Positions 1 through 7,717 of a stretch of DNA of 64,000 nucleotides are shown piece by piece (positions within the stretch are counted from its first letter, which is position 1; each line of letters begins with the position of its first letter). Source of the stretch: Candidatus Obscuribacterales bacterium (GTDB taxonomy: Bacteria; Cyanobacteriota; Vampirovibrionia; Obscuribacterales; Obscuribacteraceae); assembly GCA_019637435.1 (NCBI GenBank), contig JAHBVO010000003.1, positions 744,001-808,000 of the forward strand. Reading direction: 5' to 3'. The notes beneath the pieces were generated by a model, which saw nothing but the letters and a program-made list of their open reading frames with translations, ran no database searches and was not told the DNA's origin. Position numbers and translations under genes: made by a program.

Positions 1-871
1 ACGCTGCCTCAAACCCTTTTTGGAAAGTATTCAGCAGGGTGGCGTTCGCGGAGAAAGCCCAGCGTCCACGCGTGGTCGCTAAGCCGAACGTATAGAAGGG
101 CGTGATGCTTCTGTTCGGTCCGTGCATGAATTTTGTAGATCGCATCTGCATGATGGCGTTGAAGTATGCAACTGAACGCCATGGCAGGAAATAAGAAAAG
201 GTGAAACTGGGAATGTAGTCGAACACGGGAATCGCACTGGATTGCCATAGTTCACGAGCCATAAATTGAAACTCGACTTGAGCCTTGTTATTTAGAACCG
301 GACGCTGGTGTTCTATCCCTAAACCAACCTGGTTGATGGTGGTGTTGAGAATGTTGTTTTTAAACAGTTTGTCTCGCAAACAATAGTAGTTGACGAACAA
401 ATGTGTGTTAGGTGTGAAAGCCCAGCCAGCAGTCAAGTTTGGCGAGACACGGAAAACCACGTCTTCTGCATAGGAGCGATCTAAAAGACCTTGAACAGCT
501 TGTGCGCCTTCCGGAGAAAGGTTCTCCAATCCATCAGGGGCGAACTTCCTGAGAATCGCGGAACGCGATGGGAACTGAAACACGTTCGTTTCTATCCGGA
601 AAGATGATTCGACCGTGCCGCTGAAATAAAACGGAGCTGGAAGTTTTTGAAACAATCGCAGCTTCAAACTCTCGCCAAGTCTGGTCTTCTCTGTCTGAAT
701 CGGAATCGGCGCAGTGTCTGTCGGTAGAACCGTACTCGGCCTGCTACCGCCGAGAGCATCCTGGGCACTGACAGGCAGCGCCGCCATGAGAGAAGATATA
801 GCAGCCACTACAGCTGGTGCCAATAATCTACGCCGATTTTTGCTGCCCTGGACTTTCACGCGACGCCACAT
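1..871 (-). CDS. Secreted beta-rich (outer-membrane-barrel-like) protein, C-terminus beyond the window
   Basis: The reading frame is open from an ATG at 871 to the left edge, about 290 codons, with an in-frame TAA four codons upstream of the ATG. The N-terminus is basic (WRRVKVQGSKNRRR), followed by a hydrophobic stretch and an ALPVSA|QDA type cleavage site, so it is a clear signal peptide. The mature part has alternating aromatic and polar residues, such as FYFSGTVESSFRIETNVFQF and LFVNYYCLRD, as in beta-barrel or surface beta proteins. No family was recognised. A short antisense-frame ORF at 9-248 is in another frame and is not the gene. There is no good ribosome binding site before the ATG, and an internal Met in the signal peptide is an alternative start. 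That it is an exported protein is fairly sure; the barrel assignment is inference. Confidence 0.7.
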   Translation of the reverse strand, partial: MWRRVKVQGSKNRRRLLAPAVVAAISSLMAALPVSAQDALGGSRPSTVLPTDTAPIPIQTEKTRLGESLKLRLFQKLPAPFYFSGTVESSFRIETNVFQFPSRSAILRKFAPDGLENLSPEGAQAVQGLLDRSYAEDVVFRVSPNLTAGWAFTPNTHLFVNYYCLRDKLFKNNILNTTINQVGLGIEHQRPVLNNKAQVEFQFMARELWQSSAIPVFDYIPSFTFSYFLPWRSVAYFNAIMQMRSTKFMHGPNRSITPFYTFGLATTRGRWAFSANATLLNTFQKGFEAA

Positions 872-1445
872 GCGAGTGAGTTAGTGCGACTGGTTTCTTC
901 GGTTGGCTGGTTTCTTAGTAAGGTTTGAAAATCGCCTGAGCGATTTGGCGATCTAAAGTGACCGCACCAGTTACTCAATTTATTTCCACCCTGAAACATG
1001 GTTTGACACCATATTTCGTACCGTGATTATACACACTCATTCTTTCGCCGTTTCCCTCTGGCAGAGGTTTTTACAAGCAAATGAACGAGGAGTATGTCAA
1101 GTGATAGGGACCAGCATGCGGTTTCTATCGCCATTTAGTTATCGACTGACCAAGCGTTGTCAAAGTTTCTCCCAGGTATGTCTATATTATGGATCTTTTA
1201 TATAAGACGTTTAATTCGCTCTGTTTGGTTTTGAAGTCAGATCGCCCGATTTCGCAGGAGGGAGCGGCAGTAGATGCCTGGATCTTCTTGGAAACAAGTG
1301 TGAATGCAGTGTATGCGCTGTTTTGAAGCCTCATGATAATTTCTATTTCTGTCCGCTTTTCTGGCGCACGGGGTTAAAAAACAGTCGTCCACTCGATGAC
1401 TCCGTTATTTTTCGTCATCATCACGCTATTCAGAGGAATGCTCGA
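872..1445. other. 574-base spacer with no confident gene
   Basis: This spacer separates the leftmost secreted gene (minus strand) from the broken small gene at 1446. A sigma70-like site on the plus strand is listed separately. A 45-codon frame runs from the ATG at 1189 to the TGA at 1326 (starts MDLLYKTF) but lacks a close Shine-Dalgarno sequence and resembles nothing I know, so I do not call it. A frame at 1023-1205 starts at a GTG inside the presumed promoter and also looks spurious. Confidence 0.5.
1002..1032 (+). promoter_or_regulatory. Possible sigma70-type promoter
   Basis: TTGACA at 1002-1007 is a perfect -35 hexamer. TTATAC at 1027-1032, preceded by TG as in an extended -10, follows after 19 bases; ATTATA at 1026 gives an 18-base gap. 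It would transcribe rightward toward the small secreted-protein remnant at 1446, leaving a long 5' leader. Read by eye only. Confidence 0.3.
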
Positions 1446-1646
1446 ATGACTAACTGAAGTAGATTTGTGGCGCTTGGTGTCTCCATGTTCGCAGCTGGTG
1501 TTTTTCTGGGACCGGCGCTCGCTAACGACACTTCCGTTCTTTCATACAAGCAAACCCTGGAATTGATAAGTCTGCGCTCCGGCAAATGTGGCAGTCCGGT
1601 AGAAACGGCGGACAGGATAGTATCGGATTTGGTGTCATCTGTTTGA
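1446..1646 (+). pseudogene. Small exported protein gene with an in-frame TGA at codon 4
   Basis: An ATG at 1446 sits eight bases after AGAGGA, a proper ribosome binding site, but codon 4 is TGA (1455-1457). Past the TGA the same frame encodes a convincing signal peptide (SRFVALGVSMFAAGVF, then a GPALA|ND cleavage region) and about 40 more residues to a TGA at 1644-1646. With the TGA read through or reverted to TGG, the product is a 66-residue exported protein with a basic N-terminus. Without it, translation would need a GTG at 1467 that has no good binding site and gives a signal peptide with no positive charge. The simplest reading is a recent nonsense mutation; a sequencing error or start at GTG are alternatives. 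Function unknown. Confidence 0.45.
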
Positions 1647-1681
1647 ACAGTCGGAGATGAAAAAAAGGATGTAGTGTTTGG

Positions 1682-2287
1682 TTATTTGTTTCTTCCGTTC
1701 TGATACTTCTTCGCATTTTCTTGCGCGCGTCTGACTTGTTCGTTCATGTCGACGAGCCGGTAGCCGGGCGGTGAGGCAAAGTATTGTGCTCCAATCGAAT
1801 TTGTCGACGACGTTTTAATTCGCATCTGCGGTTTGTTATCCAGCGTCATGAGGACGGGGCAGCCGAGAGACTTGTCAATCCAGGCCTCACTTTTCTTGCC
1901 GGATGCTGTTGTCGTTTGCCATCCTTCGCAAAGACGACCTTCGACCATTTTGTCTCCAAGAGAGACTCTCTGACTCGAGTTGCTGGAGGGAAGTCCAGGC
2001 GTGTTCTGCATCGCCATTTTGCTCACGGCTCTTGTCGAATCGTCGATTGAGAAAGTAGCCTTCTGGTTTGCATCGGTCACTGAAACGAATGATCTGCCAT
2101 TCATTACGGTCTCGCTACGAATTCTTCCCATTCCATCACAGGACAAGCGCATCTGCGTTGGACCTGACGGCATGTAATAGTCGTAGGTCGCATCATAGAC
2201 TTTGCTATAACCGGTATTCTCCTGAGCCAGACCTGGCTGACAGACCGTTGTGGCGGTTATGAGTAATGCTGCAATCGTAGCTTTCAT
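1682..2287 (-). CDS. Secreted protein of unknown function
   Basis: A 201-residue protein with a signal peptide (MKATIAALLITATTVC, cleavage near GLAQ|EN). The start is well supported by AGGAAGG five bases before the ATG. The mature part has three cysteines, in LSCDGMG, LCEGW and GCPVL, and a pattern of a modified-protein readout (MGRIRSETVMNG, AWIDKSLGCPVLM), loosely like DUF4412-type periplasmic proteins that report on the oxidation or metal state of a partner. The tail is charged and possibly helical. Its neighbour downstream is the broken small exported gene, and upstream is a sulfotransferase on the same strand about 50 bases away, so co-transcription with the sulfotransferase is possible. 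The family is not recognised with confidence. Confidence 0.75.
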   Translation of the reverse strand: MKATIAALLITATTVCQPGLAQENTGYSKVYDATYDYYMPSGPTQMRLSCDGMGRIRSETVMNGRSFVSVTDANQKATFSIDDSTRAVSKMAMQNTPGLPSSNSSQRVSLGDKMVEGRLCEGWQTTTASGKKSEAWIDKSLGCPVLMTLDNKPQMRIKTSSTNSIGAQYFASPPGYRLVDMNEQVRRAQENAKKYQNGRNK

Positions 2288-2335
2288 ATGTCCTTCCTGT
2301 GTTGGAATCTCATCAGTAGATTTATCCTACCGAGG

Positions 2336-3328
2336 TCACCTTTGTTTTAGGCGATGTACTATGTTTCTCAATTTCCAGAAGCGGCTGCGCTCCAAATTCT
2401 GTAGTTTCTCGTTGGTGTGAAACAATTGGCTGCGCACATCATATAGAGTTCTGTTGACGCTTTTCAATTCTCGCTGAGCGTTTCTGGCATTGGACCATTC
2501 GTTGATGAAAACATCCGCGAGGTCGGCATCAGATATGGTGGCAGTGGCAAGTTTCAACTCCTCGCCGCCAAGGGTGTCTGAGCGACGCAGAAGCTCTTCG
2601 TATGTAGCCATGCATTCCGGAAAAAACTTCTGAATGATCAGTGCCTGGTTTGCTTTCGTCGAGGTGCGTTCAATCAGTTTTTCATCGAAAATATCAGTTG
2701 CCGGTTTCTCCAGACGAAGTGAAAATCGCTCATTTACTCGGTCAACAAACGCACCTGGGTTGTCGACGATTGTTTGGAGCGCAGCTAGGAAACCGCGATC
2801 GCTGTTTTTATCCATGAAATTCAAAATGGCGCGATTGTAGCTGGTCCAGGTATCGACAGCCAGTCGGGGTGAATCTTGAAATTCCTGGTCCCCTCTTCGG
2901 TAGAGCGAATCGATAACCTCCCATGGTGCGCGATGAACGAATACGAAGTTGGCTTTCGGTAGTCGTCTGGCCCAATAGGGAAGGAACAGCGTGGTGCGAG
3001 GATCTTTCCAGCCCCACGGCGAGGTTGATGCGCTCGTTTCAATTAGCTGGTCTGATGCGGAACTGAACGACTCTGGCGGTTCGATATCAATTTTCGTAGT
3101 CCATCCAAAACGGCTAATTCCGAGAGATTCAAGAACCTGTTCGTGAAAGCGAACAAAGTCGAGGTTCTCGTAAAAGCCTTTGGCATTTATGCTCTCATGG
3201 GCTTCCATGAGTTGCTTGCCGACATCCAGACCGGCTGAATGCAGAATCGACGTCACCAGTGACGTGCCCGAGCGGTGCATGCCGATGATTATTAGAGCAT
3301 TGGAGCCGTCTGTGATTGTCTTCGCCAT
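2336..3328 (-). CDS. Sulfotransferase with C-terminal coiled coil (paralog A)
   Basis: A 330-residue soluble protein of the P-loop sulfotransferase fold, expected to move sulfate from PAPS to a glycan hydroxyl or amine in the cytoplasm. The 5'-phosphosulfate loop is GMHRSGTS at about residues 16-23, and the 3'-phosphate motif is probably VHRAPWEVIDSL. WGWKDPRTTLFLPYW is shared almost word for word with the paralog at 7714-8751. After the catalytic part, residues 270-330 form a heptad-like coiled coil ending in SRFWKLRNIVHRL, a tail style common in proteins of O-antigen clusters. It is transcribed away from the rest of the glycan locus, separated by a 306-base divergent spacer from the beta-propeller gene. 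The acceptor is unknown. Confidence 0.88.
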   Translation of the reverse strand: MAKTITDGSNALIIIGMHRSGTSLVTSILHSAGLDVGKQLMEAHESINAKGFYENLDFVRFHEQVLESLGISRFGWTTKIDIEPPESFSSASDQLIETSASTSPWGWKDPRTTLFLPYWARRLPKANFVFVHRAPWEVIDSLYRRGDQEFQDSPRLAVDTWTSYNRAILNFMDKNSDRGFLAALQTIVDNPGAFVDRVNERFSLRLEKPATDIFDEKLIERTSTKANQALIIQKFFPECMATYEELLRRSDTLGGEELKLATATISDADLADVFINEWSNARNAQRELKSVNRTLYDVRSQLFHTNEKLQNLERSRFWKLRNIVHRLKQR

Positions 3329-3634
3329 TAGGTTTTTCGGGGTCTAAGCTTTTTTTGCAGGCTCGAGAATTTCGCACAGCCAGCTAGTCAAGCATTCGCG
3401 ATTGGTCGCGAAACGGATTTCATGGGGGATAGTCTACCTGTATAGAGGTCCCATAACTTGAAAAGATTTTTCAATATCATGGAGCGAGAGCGCCGCCTGG
3501 TGAGGCTCCAGCCGTCTCCAGTGGCAGCATTCGCGTGGTTTGCAGTATTATAGTTCGACTTACGTTCTTGTCAGCGGCTAACTGGCAACTCGCCGCTGGT
3601 CATTTATTCACAATTTTGAAGTGAGAAACAGACT
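3329..3634. other. Divergent promoter region
   Basis: A 306-base spacer between the divergent sulfotransferase A and beta-propeller genes, so it should hold promoters for both. It contains a 7-base palindrome, TTGAAAA/TTTTCAA, around 3458-3474 and a TATTAT box around 3546 that could be a rightward -10. No good -35 was found and no gene is seen. Confidence 0.4.
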
Positions 3635-4519
3635 ATGGCGATTTTGTGGAAAAACAAGTCACTGCATTTGACCGAAGAGCATCGATTCACTGTCGAAGGC
3701 GGTTATGTCGAAGATGCGCTCCTCGTTTCGGGGAGCGGATCGGACACGCAGTTCGGCGGATTGTATTATGTGAAGAAAAGCGGCTGGATGGGCGGTGCGG
3801 AAGTCTGGTGCATTGACCGCCTGGGCTCTCGTGGAGTGGACGTTTCCTCTGATATGGTGGTGCGCTCTATCAAAGCGGAGAGTCATCTGATAGCCACTAT
3901 ATATGGTGAGAAAACCGCCAGAGTCGTGGTCAGTGAGAAGGCATCAAACGTTCATGACATGCGTATATTGAACGGTAAGATATATGCCGCTTCGACTGGA
4001 ACCAATGAAGTACTGCAACTGAACGAAGACGGCAGTATTGCGAAGACCTGGTCTTTCGGAAGCGGAAAAGACTCATGGCATATCAACGGTTTAGATATTT
4101 GGGACGGCAAGCTGGTGGCGTGTGCGTTCGGAAAGTTCGATGGCGACGGCGCTTACGAAGGGAAAACTAAAGGCGCTGGTTTAGTATTCGAAGTCGAAAC
4201 TCAAAAGGACGTCTGGACCGGGCTTTCGGGCCCGCACACCCCTCGGTCCGACAGTAAAGGGAATAAATATATCTGCGATAGCGGCAGCAATAGACTTGTA
4301 ATCAATCGGTCTGTGTCCGAGCGCGTTATCGAGTTCCCTGGCGCTTTTCCACGGGGTCTGGCCTTCGGAAAGAATTCGGTATACGTTGGATTGAATTATC
4401 TCAGTGGGCAATCTGGCAACTGCAAAATTGCTGTCCTCGACAATTCTACTTTTGAGAAGACCTCTGAGATTCAGCTTGATATTCCGGAAATTTACGACCT
4501 CGTCGCTACTAACGACTAG
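3635..4519 (+). CDS. Beta-propeller-like protein, possibly DUF4915-related
   Basis: A 294-residue protein without a signal peptide. It shows repeated four-strand-like units with 'NG.I/L..A' and 'DG' turns: HDMRILNGKIYAAS, LNEDGSIAKTW, WHINGLDIWDGKLVACAFG, DSKGNKYICDSGSNR, FPRGLAFGKNSVYVGLN. The ending EIYDLV and the HINGLD segment resemble the DUF4915/TIGR03032 family of cytoplasmic propellers, which sit in glycan and sulfotransferase gene groups. That match is from memory of the pattern and is not certain. It opens the rightward glycan locus, with sulfotransferase B starting about 100 bases later. A role in recognising a glycan or a modified sugar would suit the context, but no catalytic residues can be named. 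Confidence 0.7.
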   Translation: MAILWKNKSLHLTEEHRFTVEGGYVEDALLVSGSGSDTQFGGLYYVKKSGWMGGAEVWCIDRLGSRGVDVSSDMVVRSIKAESHLIATIYGEKTARVVVSEKASNVHDMRILNGKIYAASTGTNEVLQLNEDGSIAKTWSFGSGKDSWHINGLDIWDGKLVACAFGKFDGDGAYEGKTKGAGLVFEVETQKDVWTGLSGPHTPRSDSKGNKYICDSGSNRLVINRSVSERVIEFPGAFPRGLAFGKNSVYVGLNYLSGQSGNCKIAVLDNSTFEKTSEIQLDIPEIYDLVATND

Positions 4520-4617
4520 GCTCCTTAGAAATAGCAAGCATTCGGAAATCGCATTAGAGGTACAATGAACCGGCAGCCAATTTGCTGCGGTCGGATGACC
4601 TCGTTTGCCGCGATAAC

Positions 4618-5523
4618 ATGACTGACAAAAAAACTTTTCCGAATTTCCTCGGTATAGGGGCACAGAAAGCTGGCACAAGCTGGTTGCACGAATGTTTGAA
4701 AAAACATTCCGAGATCTGGTTGCCTCCCGAAAAGGAAATTCACTATTTCGACCGAAATCCTAAATATTCGACTCCGAATTTCTTGCATCCGGATCAGCCT
4801 ATACTGCGCTTCTTTGGTAAGGAGATGTGGAACGGGATCTATCGAAACAAGTGCAAAGACGTTTTCAAAGATCATCGAAGAAATCCGGAGATTTTCAGGT
4901 GGTATCTGAAGTACCTCTATCTTCCTTGCAGTGATGACTGGTACGCGTCTTTATTCGAACAAGGAAGAAGCAAAATCAGGGGCGAAATCACTCCTGCGTA
5001 CTCCGTTCTTGACGCTCAGGACGTGCAGCATGTGCGGGACTTGATGCCGGACTGCAAGATAATCTTCATTCTTAGAAATCCCATAGAGCGTGCCTGGTCT
5101 CAGTTCCGTTTCCTCGTGCGCATGGGAAGAATGAATCCCGATGCGTCATTCGATGAATTCAAAACATGGGTTGATAGTCCCGACCAGAAAGATAGAAGCG
5201 CCTATCTGGACACTGTCGATAAGTGGACAGGTGCGTTTTCCAGCGCTCAGGTTTTAACCTGCTTCTATGATGATATCGTAGCGCAGCCGCAGAACTTGCT
5301 CCGCTCTACACTGGAGTTTCTCGGCGCAAAATCTGATGACACTACTATCGGTGCTATATTGCAGCGTGGTCGAGTCAATGTCTCTCCGGAAATTGATATA
5401 CCGGACGAGTTTAAGAAGTACCTCCTGGAGGTCTACGCCTCGGATCTGGTACGGCTTGCCGACAGATTGGGTGGGCCGGCAACAACCTGGCTGGATGAAG
5501 TTCCGAAGTCGTTGAGAGTTTAA
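4618..5523 (+). CDS. Sulfotransferase, heparan-sulfate-sulfotransferase-like (B)
   Basis: A 301-residue PAPS-dependent sulfotransferase of the type seen in heparan sulfate and other carbohydrate sulfotransferases. It begins FLGIGAQKAGTSWLHECL, the 5'-phosphosulfate loop, followed by the usual PPEKEIHYFD, and has the 3'-phosphate motif FILRNPIERAWSQFRF around residues 145-160. I start it at the ATG at 4618; an upstream TTG at 4582 would add 12 unrelated residues. It is clearly a different subfamily from paralogs A and C, so it probably uses a different acceptor or position. The LRR gene starts 15 bases after its stop, so the two are likely co-transcribed. Strong family call; acceptor unknown. 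Confidence 0.9.
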   Translation: MTDKKTFPNFLGIGAQKAGTSWLHECLKKHSEIWLPPEKEIHYFDRNPKYSTPNFLHPDQPILRFFGKEMWNGIYRNKCKDVFKDHRRNPEIFRWYLKYLYLPCSDDWYASLFEQGRSKIRGEITPAYSVLDAQDVQHVRDLMPDCKIIFILRNPIERAWSQFRFLVRMGRMNPDASFDEFKTWVDSPDQKDRSAYLDTVDKWTGAFSSAQVLTCFYDDIVAQPQNLLRSTLEFLGAKSDDTTIGAILQRGRVNVSPEIDIPDEFKKYLLEVYASDLVRLADRLGGPATTWLDEVPKSLRV

Positions 5524-5537
5524 AGTTGGTAACTTCA

Positions 5538-6425
5538 ATGAGCACCAGAGTTTTGAGTTTTCCAGCGTATTCCGTTGGTCGGCTGTATGTTGATGACACC
5601 CTTGTCGGACGGCGGTTTCTCTGCGAGGCTCGCGATGAGGTTCGCTTGGGTGAGCAGGTAACCGTGTGCTTGAAACTTGCCGCCGAAGCGGTACATGATC
5701 TGTCGTTCTTCAACCGGGCAGGCTTCGAGCATCTGACCGAATTGCATTTACCGGCGGTTGCTATTTCTCCCGCTCAGCTTCAATTTGTTTCCTCGCTTGG
5801 CTCGCTAAAGCGGCTTAAGATGAGCTATTCGCGTATTGCCGATGATGCGTACTCGTTTATCTCGGACCTCAACAATTTGGAAGAACTTCGTGCTAACTGG
5901 ACTGAGTTGGGTGATGCGGCGCTTGAGAGTATCGGTAAATTGACACGTCTTGCCGTTCTCGATCTGAGCAAGTCCCGCGTCACGGATTGCGGCATCATTC
6001 ACTTGAAGAGCATCCGCGGCTTGAGGACGCTGGTTTTGTGGGATACGAAAGTGAGTGGAGCAGGCTTCGAGGCCCTTCGTGAAAATGCGCTGCTTTCTGA
6101 GATCTGGTTGAGCAGAAGTAAAATTTGCGACCAGCATCTCGGTCAGGTAGCTGCCTTGCCTGGCCTGACCGCGTTAAGGTTGGCCGAAACCGAAGTTGGC
6201 GATGACGGATTGGCGCAGCTTTCGAATGCTGCTCTGTTGACTGATTTGGACATCAGTGACACGCGTGTGACCGATGAATGCATTAAATATCTTTTGAAAA
6301 TCAAAACTCTGAAGCGGCTGCTATTGCGGGATAGCGGGGTATCGGCGTCGGCAGTGGCGGAACTACAAAAGCAGCGTGCGGATCTTGAAATTACCTATCG
6401 ACCTAGACCGCGATTGACCAGATAG
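5538..6425 (+). CDS. Leucine-rich-repeat protein
   Basis: A 295-residue protein with no signal peptide or membrane segment. From about residue 70 to 275 it has eight or nine repeats of about 23-24 residues with the pattern L..L.L..T.V.D.G...L, for example LAVLDLSKSRVTDCGIIHL and LTDLDISDTRVTDECIKYL. These are like the internalin/RNI-type repeats common in planctomycete and melainabacterial genomes. The first 60 residues are a separate, unrecognised domain with a MSTRVLSFPAYSVGRLYVDD start. I chose the ATG at 5538 over a TTG at 5526. It follows sulfotransferase B by 14 bases. LRR proteins normally bind other proteins, so it may hold sulfotransferase or methyltransferase partners together, but that is inference from position only. 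Confidence 0.8.
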   Translation: MSTRVLSFPAYSVGRLYVDDTLVGRRFLCEARDEVRLGEQVTVCLKLAAEAVHDLSFFNRAGFEHLTELHLPAVAISPAQLQFVSSLGSLKRLKMSYSRIADDAYSFISDLNNLEELRANWTELGDAALESIGKLTRLAVLDLSKSRVTDCGIIHLKSIRGLRTLVLWDTKVSGAGFEALRENALLSEIWLSRSKICDQHLGQVAALPGLTALRLAETEVGDDGLAQLSNAALLTDLDISDTRVTDECIKYLLKIKTLKRLLLRDSGVSASAVAELQKQRADLEITYRPRPRLTR

Positions 6426-6664
6426 CTAAGCGAGAGTGCGTCAATCCTATTGCAGTAGATCGGTCTTCGTGTCCTGGTAACAGTCCGCTCGGCGGTTGTT
6501 TGTGGGGCGCGATTATTTGCACCGCAGGTGGTGCCGCGAGGAACGATGGCGCGGAAAATCCAATGTTCAGTCGCGCTGAATGTCGCTCTGATTGACAAAG
6601 CTAGTTTCAACCCCAATAGCTTGCTCTCTGAGCCGGAATCGCTATATGAAGCGATTAAATTATT

Positions 6665-7717
6665 ATGGAGATCCAGACTGGACTTCAGGATACAATGTCA
6701 AATTCATGGAATTCGCCTGTTTATAGGCTTATTCCAGGCGGAAATTCTGTTGATTCTAAACTCTGGTTCACAAAAAAGACTATGTCGAATTCGATCATCT
6801 CGCAAAGCTCCAAGCTGATAAACAAGCTGCTCTCACGCAATCCACGCAATGAAGAAGTGCTGGAACCGCCGGTGGAGACGGATCCGCAAAAGATTTATCA
6901 GGAACTGGACAGTCAGTTTGTCCCTCGCGACCAGGAATACATTAAGCGAACTAAAAACCTGAGACTGCTTCCCCTTGAACCTTTCCGCAGGGGCGGCAAA
7001 TATTCGTACGCTGAGTGGTCGCACGTTGTCGGAATTTTTCAGACCATAATGTACATGCATCTGGAAAACAAACAGAATAATCGCGTTCTCGATATCGGCT
7101 GTGGAACAGGAATCCTGGGAATTGCTGCTGAACCTTTTCTTGGTGAGAGCGGTCATTATGTCGGAATCGACGTTCTCAAAGAGGACATCGAATTTTGTAC
7201 GGAACATTTCCCGAAAGAAACCTATTCATTCCAGCATCTTGATGTGCACAACACCGTTTACACACCAGAGCAAGCAAGCAAGCACTTGCCGTGGGACCAG
7301 CCGGACAATAGTTTCGATCTGGTAACCGCTTTGTCGGTTTGGACACACATGACTGAAGAAACGGCGTTCTATTACTTCAAAGAAGTGGCGCGAGTTCTTA
7401 AACCAGGCGGCAAGGCGTTGATTACGTTCTTCCATCTTGATGATCATTATGAGAAAAGCCTGTCACTTCGCAAAGAAGGCGAAAAGGGCAGATATCACAT
7501 GACGCCTCAGTCTCGCTGGGTATTTAAAAATTCGGCATATGAGTCCAAGTATTTCTTTTGCGTTGGAAAAGTTCCGGAAAATGCAATCGGCATAAATGTC
7601 GAGGGTATGGAAAAAATGCAGAATGAAGCCGGTCTCAAGCGCATCGCATACTATCCGGGCAACTGGAAAGAAATTCCGGGTGCGTACTTCCAAGATGTGA
7701 TGGTTTTTCAAAAATGA
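6665..7717 (+). CDS. Class I SAM-dependent methyltransferase
   Basis: A protein of up to 350 residues with the Rossmann methyltransferase core: motif I VLDIGCGTGILGIA, motif II end VGIDVLKEDIEFC, acidic motif IV DNSFDLVTALSVWTHM and post-motif VARVLKPGGKALITFFHLDD. It belongs to the Methyltransf_11/25 type, acting on small molecules or sugars. The start is uncertain. ATGs lie at 6665, 6695 and 6782; the last two encode the look-alike N-termini MSNSWNS and MSNSIIS, and AGGA precedes the 6695 ATG. The last base triplets overlap the next gene (ATGA), so methyltransferase and sulfotransferase C are translationally coupled. In ABC-exported O-antigens a methyltransferase often caps the chain; a similar job here is inference. 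Confidence 0.85.
   Translation: MEIQTGLQDTMSNSWNSPVYRLIPGGNSVDSKLWFTKKTMSNSIISQSSKLINKLLSRNPRNEEVLEPPVETDPQKIYQELDSQFVPRDQEYIKRTKNLRLLPLEPFRRGGKYSYAEWSHVVGIFQTIMYMHLENKQNNRVLDIGCGTGILGIAAEPFLGESGHYVGIDVLKEDIEFCTEHFPKETYSFQHLDVHNTVYTPEQASKHLPWDQPDNSFDLVTALSVWTHMTEETAFYYFKEVARVLKPGGKALITFFHLDDHYEKSLSLRKEGEKGRYHMTPQSRWVFKNSAYESKYFFCVGKVPENAIGINVEGMEKMQNEAGLKRIAYYPGNWKEIPGAYFQDVMVFQK

Noticed and set aside
9..248. 79-residue minus-strand frame near the left edge
   Set aside because: It lies in a different frame inside the larger secreted-protein gene that is open to 871 and has a signal peptide.
1023..1205. 60-residue plus-strand frame
   Set aside because: Starts with GTG within the presumed promoter and has no ribosome binding site or family resemblance.
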